Positions 22,271 through 34,648 of a DNA stretch of 64,000 nucleotides are shown piece after piece (the first letter of the stretch is position 1; each line of letters begins with the position of its first letter). This DNA is from Quercus robur (lineage: Eukaryota > Streptophyta > Magnoliopsida > Fagales > Fagaceae): assembly GCF_932294415.1 (NCBI RefSeq), contig NC_065542.1, positions 49,454,942-49,518,941 of the forward strand, read 5' to 3'. The translations under genes were made by a program, and so were the position numbers. The notes below the pieces were generated by a model. It had not been told where the DNA came from. It saw nothing but the letters and a program-made list of their open reading frames with translations, and made no database searches.

Positions 22271-25200
22271 TAACTTAACTATGCCCAAGTCTTTAAATCT
22301 GTATTGTTGATATACAATCTTGATTGACAAATAGCTCTATATGTGACAATTTCTTTGTTTGGATTAAATTGCAAGTCAAGGCAACATGTCCACTCTCAGC
22401 ACCTTGATGCACCTTTGTGTGTGTGTGTACACATTATATGCCCATATCATACAAGCACAGTCCTGTTACTTTCATTTCACATGGCTAAACTGAGCTGACA
22501 TAGTTTTCTCGACTTGTCTCTAGTTGGGTTGGCCTCTTATCTTCTTAGGTGTAATTTTCATGTCTTGCCATTTCTTAGGATTCTCATTTCATCCATAGTA
22601 AACATGTCAATGCAAAACTAAATCTTGAAGCATGTCTAGTCTTATATTGTGTTGATCTAATCCCAAAATTTTGCTCATAATTTATTTCATAAACAAGCTG
22701 TTGTCCTTGTTATTAAAGTTCATCTTAACAAATCCTATTTTGTCAAACAGCTTTTTGTGGTGATATCTCACAAACAGTAAGTCATTTTCACTACCAAAGT
22801 ATAATAAGTCCTTATAGCATATCTAATATGAAACAAGACAGCTTCTCAATATTGCAATTGTTAATTATTGATACATGTGCCCAAATTGTCTTAAAAAACT
22901 TTCCTTTGTCTTGTTCTGTATCTTATATTTTCTCTAGAATGCATGGACTTCCTTTTTGTTTTTCAGTCTTGTATTTCTATTGTTTCTTGTCAACAATCTA
23001 ACTGTATCAACATAAGTTTTTGAACCATGTCATTGTTTGACTACCAAAGATATTGTGCCTTCAAGCATTATTATTTTTAATTCCTTTTTGTAGAATTTTC
23101 CCTTGCAATTTGATTGGCATATTTTTAATCACTCAGCACATTAGACGGTACTTCATTTGTGCCAGTATAATCCAATGAGTTAATAAATCCTTTGATACCA
23201 AAAGGCTGCTTTTTGCTGCTGTTATGTAGTCTGTTTTATTTTAGAAATTACTTTTCTTTCACATGTATGTGTTTTTGTTCATACTACTGATCATCACATT
23301 TATCTATCTTGCTAAAAATATAACTTCATAATCAGATTGGAAACATATAGGTTATATCATTGGCCACCTCATATTTTTCAATAATGCCAGTTTGTTTGTG
23401 ATTAAGACAAAATAATGTTATAGTGGGGAGGCATCCATGGGGTGCCCTGCAGCCATGTAAGATTTGTTTCTACCATTCCACCTTAAAATTTTCAATGGCT
23501 TCTCATTGCGACAGCAATAATTACCATTATTCCATACCACACTCTTACTTTGAACTGCTGTGACCTCACTTTAGTTAGGGGGAGAAGATGTCTCATTAGT
23601 GCCCAATGTGCATACAGGCTTAATTGTGTTGTGTGGCATGTGATGCATTTAACAATGCATTCAAACTTACCTTGTAAGAGTAACATGAAGGGTGAGGTCG
23701 TGGGTTCAAGACCCACCGGGAGTGTATGTAACTTCAAATCAAAAAAATAATGTGTTCAAACTTTCTCTTGTATTACTCATTATTCATAATTTCATTGTTG
23801 ATTGTTGCTCTTCATTGCTGGCTCTTGAAGCAAATAAGAATTTTACTTTTAACAATCTGTCATCCACATGTTTTGTGAGTTACTGTACAATTAATCCTAT
23901 ATTATTGTTTACTATTTCTGTTTATCACGGCTGCCCAGACTCTTAAATTGAAGCAAGTAATATTTTTCTTTAGAAATCTGTGAATGACATGTTTCTTGAG
24001 TTATGGTACAATATAGATGAGACGAACATCGTACTGACAGAATAAGTTTTGAACTAGTTTTGAACTAGTTCACTTCCGGTGCACTTGGGTGTTCCTTTTT
24101 TTCAATATATCTTATTACTTATCAAAAAAAAAAAAAAAAGTTTTGAACTAGTTTCATCTAGAAACAGTTATGTGCTGTGTGGGTCACTTAGTAGGCTTAG
24201 ATACAAAATATTGACTGCAGTAATGGAGTCCCTATCTCTGAGTAATCAAATGATGAAGCATTTAGCTGTAGACTTTTTTAATTCTTCTGAATCCTTGAAC
24301 CTTCTTGTATTAAAGATTTTATATTATTGCTTTTCCCATGTCAAGCTCATGTTACTCATTCCATTCTACAGTTTGTGCTATTAGATGTGGAAAGTCCCAT
24401 AGTAGTTCATTGAATAAAATCAGACAATTATACTTGTGATGATAGATCACTTCCTTTTTCACAATGTACAAATCTCCAAAATTTTCTTCTCCATCTGGAG
24501 ATTGAGGGACACCTTTGTTTGGTTGTAGTCTTCCTGCCATATGATTTGCACTATATTTATATGTCACTCATAGGGATTTATTCTTTGCCTACCCGTCAAT
24601 GTTTGATTCCTATTAATTTGTGTTAATGTGACTTCTGCTTCTTCATACCTGTTAATATGACAGTTAGTCTTTGTCCATATATCCTTCCTATATGTCAATA
24701 GAAATAAGAATAGAGATTTAAGGACAAGGAGCTGATTTCCATATTTTTGCCCTCAATTCATCCATTCTGTATATATAGGAGAAGCATATACAAATATCAA
24801 GAGGAATATTCTGATAACAATAGCTGGTAGAGACAACTCATCAATGGGATCTTCTAGAATAGGGACACCTTATATGGGATCTTCTAAGAGACACTAACAC
24901 TATTTCGCACGATGCATGAGTCATGAATGGTTGAGCTATATACAAGATGAGGTTTACCTGCCAAGCACTTAGGCATGGTCAACCTTTTGTTTTTTAACTC
25001 CTTGTTTATTTCCCATATAGATCCTAAATTTTGGAGTGGAGAGTCTTTGCTTGTCTATTCTTCTTTGATATTGTACATTTATTTATTTTAGCATTTAACT
25101 ATCTATATGTTGGTGATTTTATACCAAAAAGTGCTCAAATGTCTTAGCTACTTCCCTCCCCCAACCCTCACAGGTGGGTGGACCCACAAAATCTCATGCA

Positions 25201-28200
25201 AATTAATTTGTGCTAATAATTTCAGGTAATTGGGATCAATGGGCAATTTCCAGGACCAATTCTCAATGTTACTACAAATTGGAATGTTGTTGTCAATGTC
25301 AAAAATGGCCTTGATGAGCCATTTCTTCTCACATGGTATATATATTTTTTACAGCAAGAATAAGAAAAATAACAAGTAGTGATTTTATTAGTGCTAATGT
25401 TGTTTAGTTTAATGCAGGAATGGCATACAACATAGGAAGAACTCTTGGCAAGATGGTGTTTTAGGTACAAATTGTCCCATTCCTGCTGGTTGGAATTGGA
25501 CATATCAATTTCAGGTCAAAGATCAGATAGGGAGTTTCTTTTACTTCCCATCCCTTAGCTTCCAAAGAGCTGCGGGTGGATATGGGGGAATCATCATAAA
25601 CAACAGAGAAGTGATTCCAGTACCCTTCGGGATGCCAGATGGAGATATTACAATCTTTATTAGTGACTGGTATTCTAAGAGTCATAAGGTCAGTGTAAAT
25701 TTTGTTTTGCTCACCGACTCTGGTGACTGGTGAATACTAGTTACTTTTTTAGGTTTCCTAGCTATTGACCAATGCTTATTGGGAAACAGGAACTAAGGCA
25801 GGATGTTGAGAAAGGAATCAACCTTGGAGTTCCTGATGGTATCCTCATTAATGGATTGGGTCCCTATCGCTTTGATGGGGCAGTTGTTCCAGATGGTATT
25901 ACTTACCTAAAAATAAATGTTGAACCAGGTGAATTTCTGCAATGTATATGTTATACTTAGTTTGTTGTCCCTTCTCTTTAAATACCATTAACTTGCTCAA
26001 ATGAACTAATTTTTATAACAAATGTTTTGTTGTTTTCCATTGAAAATGTGTTTTGAAAGTTGTAACTAAAAGGTAATTCTTTATAAAATGCAAAAAATTT
26101 GTTAAGCTGCATTGAAGACCCTAATTTCAGTGGTCCGCAATTTCTGCATCCCCCACCTCCTTCCTAATCTTAGCCACCACATCTCCTACTTGTCCGACCT
26201 TCATAAAACCCAAACCACCTTACCTAAATCACCCCCCAAGTTAAATATTCGATACTTGGAATTTATGCATTTGTATTAGTGTATAAAATACAATTTCTGT
26301 AAATCTTGAATTATTAAACCCATGAAAATTATGAATCTTCTCCATCTAGTTAATTTTAAGCTAGCATTAATTTTTTTTTTTTTGGGTTAATAAGGAGCTA
26401 ATACCAATAACTTTAGCTAAGGTTAATTGAGTAAAGGGGTTTCATAGGCCCTTCCAGCCATCTTGAGAAGTTTTTCAATAACTATAGCCAAAAAAGCCAG
26501 TGCCAAATGAAGATAGTTGTGTCTATTGCTGTACTGAATATGTCTTGAAATTTTCAGGAAAAGCACAACGTAAGAGCCTTGAAACACACACTGAAAACCC
26601 ACAAGAGCACTGCCTATGCTACACATTTGTCCAACATAGAACCACACCTAAACCCACCACCACCATAGCAAAACCCACACTAACAAAAGTACACAGAAAA
26701 CCACAAGACCAACAGCAGCAACCGTCTTTGCAAGAACACCACCTAGACCACCCAGACCCACCACCACATCAAAACCCACACTGAAAACTGCCTAGTGAAA
26801 AAACTCACAACAAGACTCACAAAACCAGGAACAACATCCATCTGCCTGCGAATACCATCCAGTCCACCCCTTTGCCCAACACAGCTCCAAGGCCAAACTC
26901 ACCACTGTACCAAGGGTTAGGGATTTTGATTTCAAAATTTGGGTGAGGTTCAGGTGAGGAAAGTATAGTGAGGTGATGGTGACAGTGGAGTGAAGCTTAA
27001 AGGCTCGATGAAGAGGGGATGAGATTTGGAGTAGAGCGTATTAGAGAGGGGAGGAATTGGGGATTGGGGCTTGGGGAACTAGGAAGGAGTGAGGGATGGA
27101 GAGAAATGAAAATGAAACTCATTTAGGAAAAAAAAAAAAAAAAAATACCCAAAGATGGTTACTATGCATTTATTAATGGTTTTTCTGTGTTTTGACTTTC
27201 TCCAAAACCAGAAAATGGAGAACATCTTTTTTATATTTTTTAAAACTGGCCATTGTCAGGTATTTTTTCTTGAAAATCTATTCTTTAGGAACAAGTTGCC
27301 AAATTTTTAATGGAAAATAGTCTAGTGTATAAAACTAAAAGAACTTTTTTTTTTTCTTCTCAAAGAAAGAAAAAAGAAAAGAAAAAAGAACTGGTTTTTA
27401 AAACAATTACCAAACATGGCCTAGATTTTTAATTTTTTGGGTCTAAGTAGCAATGCCTATAGGGTCTTTTCTTCTACTTTTTTTAGCAGTTATTTGTGGC
27501 ACAGAAAACAGAATTGCTTGTTTCAAGGGTCAAGATTGAGAGTTATTAGGGCTATTTGAGAGACTTGTATGAGGTTTGTAATGGGACTTATTATCATTTA
27601 TGTATGTTCAGAATTTTTTCAGCAAGTTTTGATTTCTTTCAAACCCTTGAAGTTATGATGCTTTCTCTCTCCCTCTCTCTCTAGAAGTGTGGTTTCCGAA
27701 GGATGAATGAGAATGAATGGGGAAATATATGATAATGAATTGCACCTGTACTATTGGTATACTGGTGTAATTCATGTTATCACACAGTAATCCTTGTAAA
27801 GAATCAAGAAGCATCAAATTAGTTGACAGATTGCAAGTGGAACCAAGTTAGTTCTGATTATTACAACAAAGGCCAAGAAGTGGAGCCAAATCGGTTACAA
27901 GTTGTTAGTTGGTTAATTTGGCCAATAAGCTTTGCAAGTAACATGCATAATTACTTATAATCCATAACATTTCATCATTGAAGAATAAAGACACAACTTT
28001 CTCACTTTTCTATCTCAAATTCTCTCCTTTTTCTCTTTTTCTTGAAGGGTGACTATTTCGAATTAAGTTAAATTCCATTCATTCTCATTCATTTCCCTTA
28101 ATCCAGGCAGATTCATTACAAATTGATTCATATGAAGCTGTATGTGTGATGCTAGTAGTTACTTCCTGATTTTCCTCCTATGTTTATGACTTGCTAACAA

Positions 28201-31200
28201 ATGTAACCAAATTTGTGACCTTCAATTCCTGTACTAATTCACCAATTTCTGAATCGTTTACAAACCCTAACCTTAATTTCCTAAACTTAGAATCTTCCCT
28301 TGACATCCTAAATGAATTGGTATAAACACATAGGTTTTCAACATCCTACATAAATCAGTATCAGAGCCTAGATTTTCACCATACCTATGCATAATGGAAG
28401 TGTTTATGGGAAGAGTTGCTGAGAATCAGCAGGATGATTTGCTTGTGAGAATTTTCCCAAGTCAGATACCAAATGACTAGTTGGGAGACTCAATATATGC
28501 AAAAAGCTGTCAACTGTGGCATTGAGATTCAAAGGGATAGTACGACTAGGAATAATAACAAATGAAGATGCTACCAACAATACCAACAGTGAGCACCGAA
28601 TAGATCAAAACCAACATTCACCAATTAGGCTTAATCTTTAGCCTACAAATGATAGATTATTCCTACCAGTTTTACTACAGGGCATGGCCTGTGGTGTGGC
28701 AGGTCCAGATAAATTTGAGTGTCAGGATTTGATGGGAGATATTACTAAGAAGGCACAGGTAGAGGCACCTGGATTTGAGTGGAAGACTTACCATCTAGTT
28801 TCTATCAATTAGATTGCTGCCATGACGGATTGATTGGTATGGGATAACCGAAGATTATGAAAGTTTGCGAAGATGAAAGGGTAAAGTACGGCAGAGAGAT
28901 ACAGAAAAGCAACTTCAATGAGCGAGGCAGCCTCCAATTATTGATTGGGAGGAGATGAGGTTAAAGTTGAAAGAGATATTTGCCATTGGATTATCAAGAT
29001 CGTCTTTATGATGACCTTATGACACTTTGGAAAGGGAGTTTGACAGTTGTGCAATATATTAAGAAGGGTGATATGAGCTCTCTGTTTAGTGTCTTGTATA
29101 GTGACAGAGAATGAAACACAAATTTTTTTCTCATTATAGATATGGACCATTGTTTACATGGATATAGCCACCAATATTTACTTCCAATTAACTAAGTTAA
29201 GTAGTTCTCATTTTTAACAATGGGCTAAAGCCAAGGGAAAGGTAATAGCATTGACTACTGTTAGCATTAGTGTTTATATTATAATCAGCTTGTTATTCTT
29301 GTATTAGCTAAGCCATTCTTGTAATTGTGTTATACTTCCATTCTCCCTGTTGAAGAGACAATAATAGGGAGAATGGAAGCATAATAGCAACTAAAACAAA
29401 AAAAGCCTCTCACTTCCTTGGTGAAAATAATTTGAAGCAGCCATCAAGGAAAGAAAAGTTATTTATGTTTTGATGTATAAATTGCAACAACTAGATCAAC
29501 AACGGCCAACAGAGGTACCAACAGAATTGCAGGAGTTGCTGTCAACTTTTTTCCAATTCCAATGAATTGCCACCTTTATGAGATGTGCAACATGCTATAG
29601 ATCTGGTTCCAGGGTCTTCTCTACCAAATTTACCAGCCCAGTATATGAATCTTGTTAAATATGCTGAACTTAGGAGCCATGTAAGTGAATTATTAGAGAA
29701 AGGTTTATAAGGGGAGAGCCTAAGTCCTTCAGTCCCTACTCTGTTCACTCTTAAAAAGGATGGTAGCTGGAGAATGTGCAAAGCTAGCCTAGCAATCAAC
29801 CAATCACCATCAAATATCAATTCCCTATTCCATGACTTGAGAATATGTTGACCAGAGTTAATGCCTTCTGGAAGATTGATCCTTAGTGGATATCATCAAA
29901 TCAGATTCAGAGTTAGAGATGAGTGGAAGATCGCTTTAAAATACTGGATGAGCTTTGTGAATGGCCAGTCATGCCCTTTGGTCTTACCAACGTACATAGC
30001 ACATTTACTGCTCAATTTCTTGTCATTTACTTGAATGATGTTCTTATATATAGTCAGGCTAAGGAAGAACATATTATTCACTTTCAATAATTGATGAGAT
30101 TTTTGTGTGAAGAGAAGTCCTGCATCAATATGGAGAAAGTGTATTTTCTCTTGATTTGTTGTTTCCTCTCATGGCGATGAAGCAGATCAAGAAAATTTCA
30201 ATTTTCATTAGCAGGCCTTGCTCTATTGGAGATTGATTTGTGATTTTGCACTATTATGGCTCTGGTTACAGCTTGTATGAAGAAAGGATGGTTTGCATGG
30301 ATGAGTTTGGCAACCAAAGCTTTTGAAGAAACCAGGAAAAGTTTATTCAAGCTCCAGTTTTATTATACAATTGATTCTGGACTTTCTAATAATCCCTTAA
30401 CCATCTGATAAACCCCTTGATAAATAAAACAAAAATAGTATAAAAAAATAAAAATTAATATCTTCGTATTTTGGATCATCTGGGCCTCATATTGTCAGAT
30501 TCAGATTTTCTAGGATACTTTATCAAATAGATTTCCTTAAATCTTAACCATTTTTTAATGATTTAATGGCCTAGATTCTACCATGTCAGCATTTCACTAA
30601 TAATAATCTTAACTGTTTTGTTTGCAACATTATTTTATTATTTTAAGAATATTGTTAGTGGAATACTGACATGGCAGAATCTTGACCATTAAATCATTAA
30701 ATAGTGGTTAGGATTTAAGGAAATCTACTGATAGAGGATCTGAATCCCATATTGTCCCTACTATACAATGTAATTGCAGGATGTTATTTTAGGTGCATCA
30801 CCCACCATTATATATTTGACCTCATTCTAGGAGATGGGTTTCATTTCTAAATTCTTTCTAGAAGGCAGTGCTACCCCTCCTAGGGGATTTTTTGTGACTT
30901 CAAATATAATGAAAACAGAATGTGAAAAGGTTTCATTTTTATGAAAGGTTCATGTATGCCCAAAAGAAGTTGGTGAGGTGCTCTATGCTGATATGGTTTA
31001 TACCCCTTTCATTTCAGTGTATACTTTTTTGGTTCAAATTCTATTCAGACCTGTGGAGGCTTCTTTCATATTCATTCTAAACAAACTCTTGTAGGTTTTC
31101 TTCCTAGGAATATTGTGACTGTGATATGTTGTACTTAATCAACCCACATATGGTGACTTGTACATGCATGACTATGAAAGGCATGCAGTTTCTTTTTGTT

Positions 31201-34200
31201 TTAGTCAATAATAGCCAAATGTTGGTAATTTTATTTGCTGCAGGAAAAACTTATCGTCTTCGGGTGCACAATGTTGGTATTTCAACCAGCTTGAATTTCA
31301 GGATACAAAATCATAACTTACTTCTTGTGGAGACTGAAGGATCTTACACGGTTCAGCAGAACTACACAAACATGGATGTTCATGTGGGCCAGTCATACTC
31401 ATTCTTGGTCACAATGGATCAAAATGCTAGCAGTGATTACTACATTGTTGCGAGTCCTCGGTTTGTCAATTCATCTGCTTTGGGCAGTGCTACTGGAGCT
31501 GCCATCTTGCACTACTCCAATTCTCAAGGACCTGCTTCAGGTCCTCTTCCTGATCTTCCTAATGAAAACGACCCTTATTTCTCAATGAATCAAGCAAGAT
31601 CCATAAGGTTGTAGCTAAGTATATCTCTTTTTGGGTTAATAAAAGAAATATCCTAAACGGACATATTATAGAGCTCCTTGTAGAATCTTAGACTAAGATT
31701 AATCAGTAACATTTCCAATGCACAAATGTGAGTGGTTTAAAAGATGGGTTCATCCCTTGCCTGAATATTGATTAATTTTATGATATGGGATAATTTATCT
31801 TTTCAACTTCTTAAAATAAGCATTTTCATTTGGAGAGAAGCAAACAAATCTACATCAGAAATTGATGAAGGACATTCTTTTGTCCTTTTGTATCTTGTTT
31901 GTTCTCCTTGTAGTCATATTTGCATCATTGTTGTTCTTTTAATATACTCATGGATGCAGGGCTGACTATTTCACATTTTCGGTCATGGTGGTGCATTTTT
32001 CAGATGGAATGTCTCTGCTGGTGCTGCTCGCCCAAACCCACAAGGATCTTTCAAATATGGTCAAATTACTGTCACAGATGTATATGTGATCCTCAATAGA
32101 CCGCCAGAGCTTATAGATGGGAAGTGGCGGACTACCCTCAATGGTATTTCGTACTTACCACCTTCAACACCCCTGATGCTTGCCCAGCAGTTCAACATTC
32201 CAGGGGTGTACAAGCTAGATTTCCCAAATAAATTGATGAACAGACCTCCCAAAATTGATACATCTCTAATCAATGGTACTTACAGAGGTTTTATGGAAAT
32301 TATCTTTCAAAACAATGATACAACTGTCCAGAGCTACCACCTGGATGGCTTTGCATTCTTTGTTGTGGGGTGAGCCATCAGTTTTGATATTGTCATCATA
32401 TTATTTCTAATTTATCAAATTCAAAAATTAATTTGGATAATTTCCCATTTGCACTGTAGTATGGATTTCGGAGTGTGGACAGAGAATAGCAGAGTAACTT
32501 ATAACAAATGGGATGGTGTTGCTCGCTCCACTACGCAGGTACTCCTGTCTATAATCTTCACCCAAAATTCTTTTGATGAATCATTTGGTTAAGCAATTTT
32601 TACATTGGAAAGCTAGTAGGAATGGGATATGCTATAACAAGAAAGGCATATCAAGATCAGTTTTATGAAAAAGAAAACTAAAGGTAATCTTAAAAGCCAA
32701 GGGGTATTAGAATCTCTAAGGGATTGCGGATTTTGTGATGCGTTCAGCCTCTCACTGCATTGGGAACCTTTACTAGCCATTTTGTCAAAATGAAATGCAT
32801 TGCATGGGGATTTAATATCTGGGACTGCGAAGAGCTTTCCTTATAATCTATAAAATGAACCCCTTACCTTCTACTGTGAAGTAGGTGCTAGTTGCAATTA
32901 CATTTCAGCAGTGATGTTTAAGCATATTCCATGTAAACAGTAGTAAGATATCAATAAGGTTGCATACTAGAATCTAATGGTCGGAAGAAATCTGTTCAGA
33001 AGTCCATAAACATCCTGTTTTTGGAAAACATACATCATAGATGATGGAAAGAACAGCATATATGATGGTAATATTCTAATGAAACAATTTTTAAATCAAA
33101 ATAATTGATTTGACACGTGAAGACTGATGTTACGTAGTGAGCAGTGAAGAATTATTAGTTTATTTCCCATGTTCAAGTAAAGATCAGTGGCTGGATTAAT
33201 TACTAAAAGATGTTCAACACCCCTTTATATCTATTTGGTGGCTTCTAGACTGTCTTCAACCTTTTCATTTATGACATGTCACGGATGTGTAGACATAATT
33301 AGAAATGGAAAACAAGTAGATACTATATGCTGCAACTTGAAAAAAAAAAAATCAAAATTTGGAGGCAACAATTCATATCAGTCATAATTGGTTGCAGCCA
33401 ATTTAATATCTTGAAGAAATTCTGTCCCACATTTAAGAAGTAAACTAAGAACGTAAGAAGTCTATTTGTGTACCAGGGATGGCCAGAAGATAGGAAAAAA
33501 TAAAAACACACCTAAAAGAGAGGAAAAAAAAAAAAGATATGGCTCACAAAGATCAGCTTTGAGGCCCTCAAAATAGCCATCTTCATTCATCTTATTTAAA
33601 TGATCTGGTTTGACCAGCAGAGCTTGCACTCTCACTCTCTCTCTCTCTCTCTCTCCATCCTTTAATTGGGGGCTTTAGGTGCTTTGAGGCCTAATCGCTC
33701 AAGCTTTTTAATCACTTTCTTATAGGTTGTTATTAAAGTACTTGCACACAGATGTACATGCGCACAGATTGAAAAATAAAATTATACTACTATATATTTA
33801 GGTTGGATTCTTTGTTGATAATTAGCTAAAAAACCAAAAAGATCCCAAAGGGAGAGAAAGGTTTTATTGATAACCACTTATTTCTCACTTACAGGTCTTT
33901 CCTGGAGCTTGGACAGCCATTTTAGTTTCTCTTGACAATGCTGGTAATTGGAACCTTCGTGCGGAGAATCTTGACTCTTGGTATCTGGGGCAAGAAGTTT
34001 ATTTGAATGTTTTAAACACAGAGAATGACACCGATGAGGCTTCTTTGCCTGGCAATGCAATATATTGTGGCTTACTTTCATCCTTACAAACGTAAGACTT
34101 CAGAAACACAGCTAAACTTTGTCAATTTGGTAAATTTACTATATTTAGGAAGGGTAAATTAAAATACATAAAAATTATCAGGTTTATCCTTGCTTTTGTA

Positions 34201-34648
34201 ATAATTTATGCTGAAAAGTGGTTATTATTATTTTATTATCTAGGGATACAACATTTTTCATAACTGTTAATGTGACTTATGATTGTTGCATACTAGTAGT
34301 GTCAATGGTGGGCTCTTTTGAAAGTGACATTGCGGCTATCACAATTTTCCATCTTAGCGTGTTGTTAAAAAGATTGTGAAAAATGTTGTCACGAGCTTTG
34401 CTCTTATTGTATAACTGTTCTAGATATTGTTTCAGACACATACTATTCACAAAAAGTTATGTGTCAATGAATTTTTTATATCCTTTCTATTATTCCAAAC
34501 ACCTTTACTAATAATTTCATTTGTTTCTCTCTTTGGCAGTGATCAGGCTCAGAGAGTCAACTTCTCTGGTGCATCTTCTTTATCTGATGGACATAGAAGA
34601 ATTTTGGTTATGTTACTGATAGCATTCTTAGGAACTTTCTTCAAGTAA
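21547..34648 (+). CDS. SKS: SKU5-similar (SKS) multicopper-oxidase-like protein, probably GPI-anchored
   Basis: Nine exons: 21547-21684, 25226-25335, 25418-25688, 25790-25928, 31244-31607, 32004-32369, 32460-32538, 33895-34091, 34540-34648; all junctions GT-AG and in phase, giving 590 aa, the usual SKU5-family length. Residues 1-22 are a signal peptide (cleavage near ALA/GDP). Three cupredoxin domains follow, with family landmarks SPLGVKQKVIGINGQFPGP, SWQDGVLGTNCPIP, DQIGSFFYFPS, SFLVTMDQNASSDYYIVAS and WNVSAGAARPNPQGS. The C-terminus is hydrophobic (ILVMLLIAFLGTFF) after a small-residue region, as in a GPI signal. The copper-ligand motifs of laccases (HWHG, HxH, HCHxxxH) are replaced by TWNGIQH, FYFPS and NLRAENLD, so oxidase activity is not expected. 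Family members act at the plasma membrane and cell wall in directional growth. The start is the first ATG in the exon 1 frame. Which SKS paralogue this is was not decided. Confidence 0.93.
23669..23748 (+). mobile_element. 5'-truncated SINE in SKS intron 1
   Basis: The insertion lies between AATGCATTCAAACTT (23654-23668) and AATGTGTTCAAACTT (23749-23763). It contains a B-box-like GGGTTCAAGACCC (23702-23714), then GTGTATGTAACTTCAAATC and a short A run, as in tRNA-derived plant SINEs. The same 3' half recurs in the SCPL20 introns. Confidence 0.7.
24061..24137 (+). mobile_element. 5'-truncated LINE 3' end with 17-bp target duplication
   Basis: The 3' end reads GCACTTGGGTGTTCC, a T run, ATATATCTTATTACTTATC and then poly(A), which resembles plant L1 3' termini. 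It is flanked by AAGTTTTGAACTAGTTT at 24044-24060 and 24138-24154, a perfect 17-bp duplication. It lies in SKS intron 1. Confidence 0.75.
26020..27430. other. Repeat-derived block in SKS intron 4, unclassified
   Basis: This block has a C/A-rich stretch (26560-26890, many CCACCACC units) followed by a G/A-rich stretch (26930-27120) and a poly(A) run, unlike the AT-rich intron around it. AACAATTACCAAACATGGCC near 27402-27421 is typical of a transposon end. A possible explanation is a transposon carrying captured non-TE sequence, but no matching left end was confirmed. No protein similarity was recognised. Confidence 0.35.
27770..28350 (+). mobile_element. Probable 5' LTR of the gypsy relic in SKS intron 4
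   Basis: The sequence up to about 28350 is followed at 28357 by AGTATCAGAGCCT, nearly identical to the initiator-methionine tRNA primer site (TGGTATCAGAGCC) used by plant LTR elements, so an LTR should end just before it. The preceding 500-600 bp have LTR character (GTTAGTTGGTTAATTTGGCC, then a pyrimidine-rich leader). The left boundary is a guess. Confidence 0.45.
28357..30400 (+). mobile_element. Ty3/gypsy relic in SKS intron 4 (primer site, gag, RT and RNase H pieces)
   Basis: After the primer site there is gag-like sequence (28390-29160, broken). The reverse transcriptase begins at about 29670 and can be read as SHVSELLEKGL, then SVPTLFTLKKDGSWRMC and INQ, the gypsy RT fingers, and continues with GYHQIR and EWKIA to about 30080 through stops and frameshifts. 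A later piece at about 30265-30350 reads TACMKKGWFAWMSLATKAFEE, the RT to RNase H connection. No intact frame remains. The orientation is the same as the host gene. An internal perfect hairpin (29335-29379) lies between gag and RT. Confidence 0.8.
30497..30747. mobile_element. Fold-back MITE, 251 bp, with perfect 9-bp target duplication
   Basis: The two halves are inverted: AGATTTCCTTAAATCTTAACCA and TTTAATGATTTAATGG on the left against CCATTAAATCATTAAAT and TTAGGATTTAAGGAAATCT on the right. The target duplication is CATATTGTC at 30488-30496 and 30748-30756. It is non-coding, sits in SKS intron 4 about 500 bp before exon 5, and is inserted just beyond the gypsy relic. Confidence 0.8.
33622..33656 (+). 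repeat. (CT)n microsatellite in SKS intron 7
   Basis: A run of CT repeats with one early interruption (CACTCTCACT), in the intron between exons 7 and 8. Confidence 0.9.

Noticed and set aside
23690-23730. B-box-like GGGTTCAAGACCC as a tRNA gene
   Set aside because: There is no cloverleaf or acceptor stem; flanking direct repeats and an A-rich tail mark a truncated SINE.
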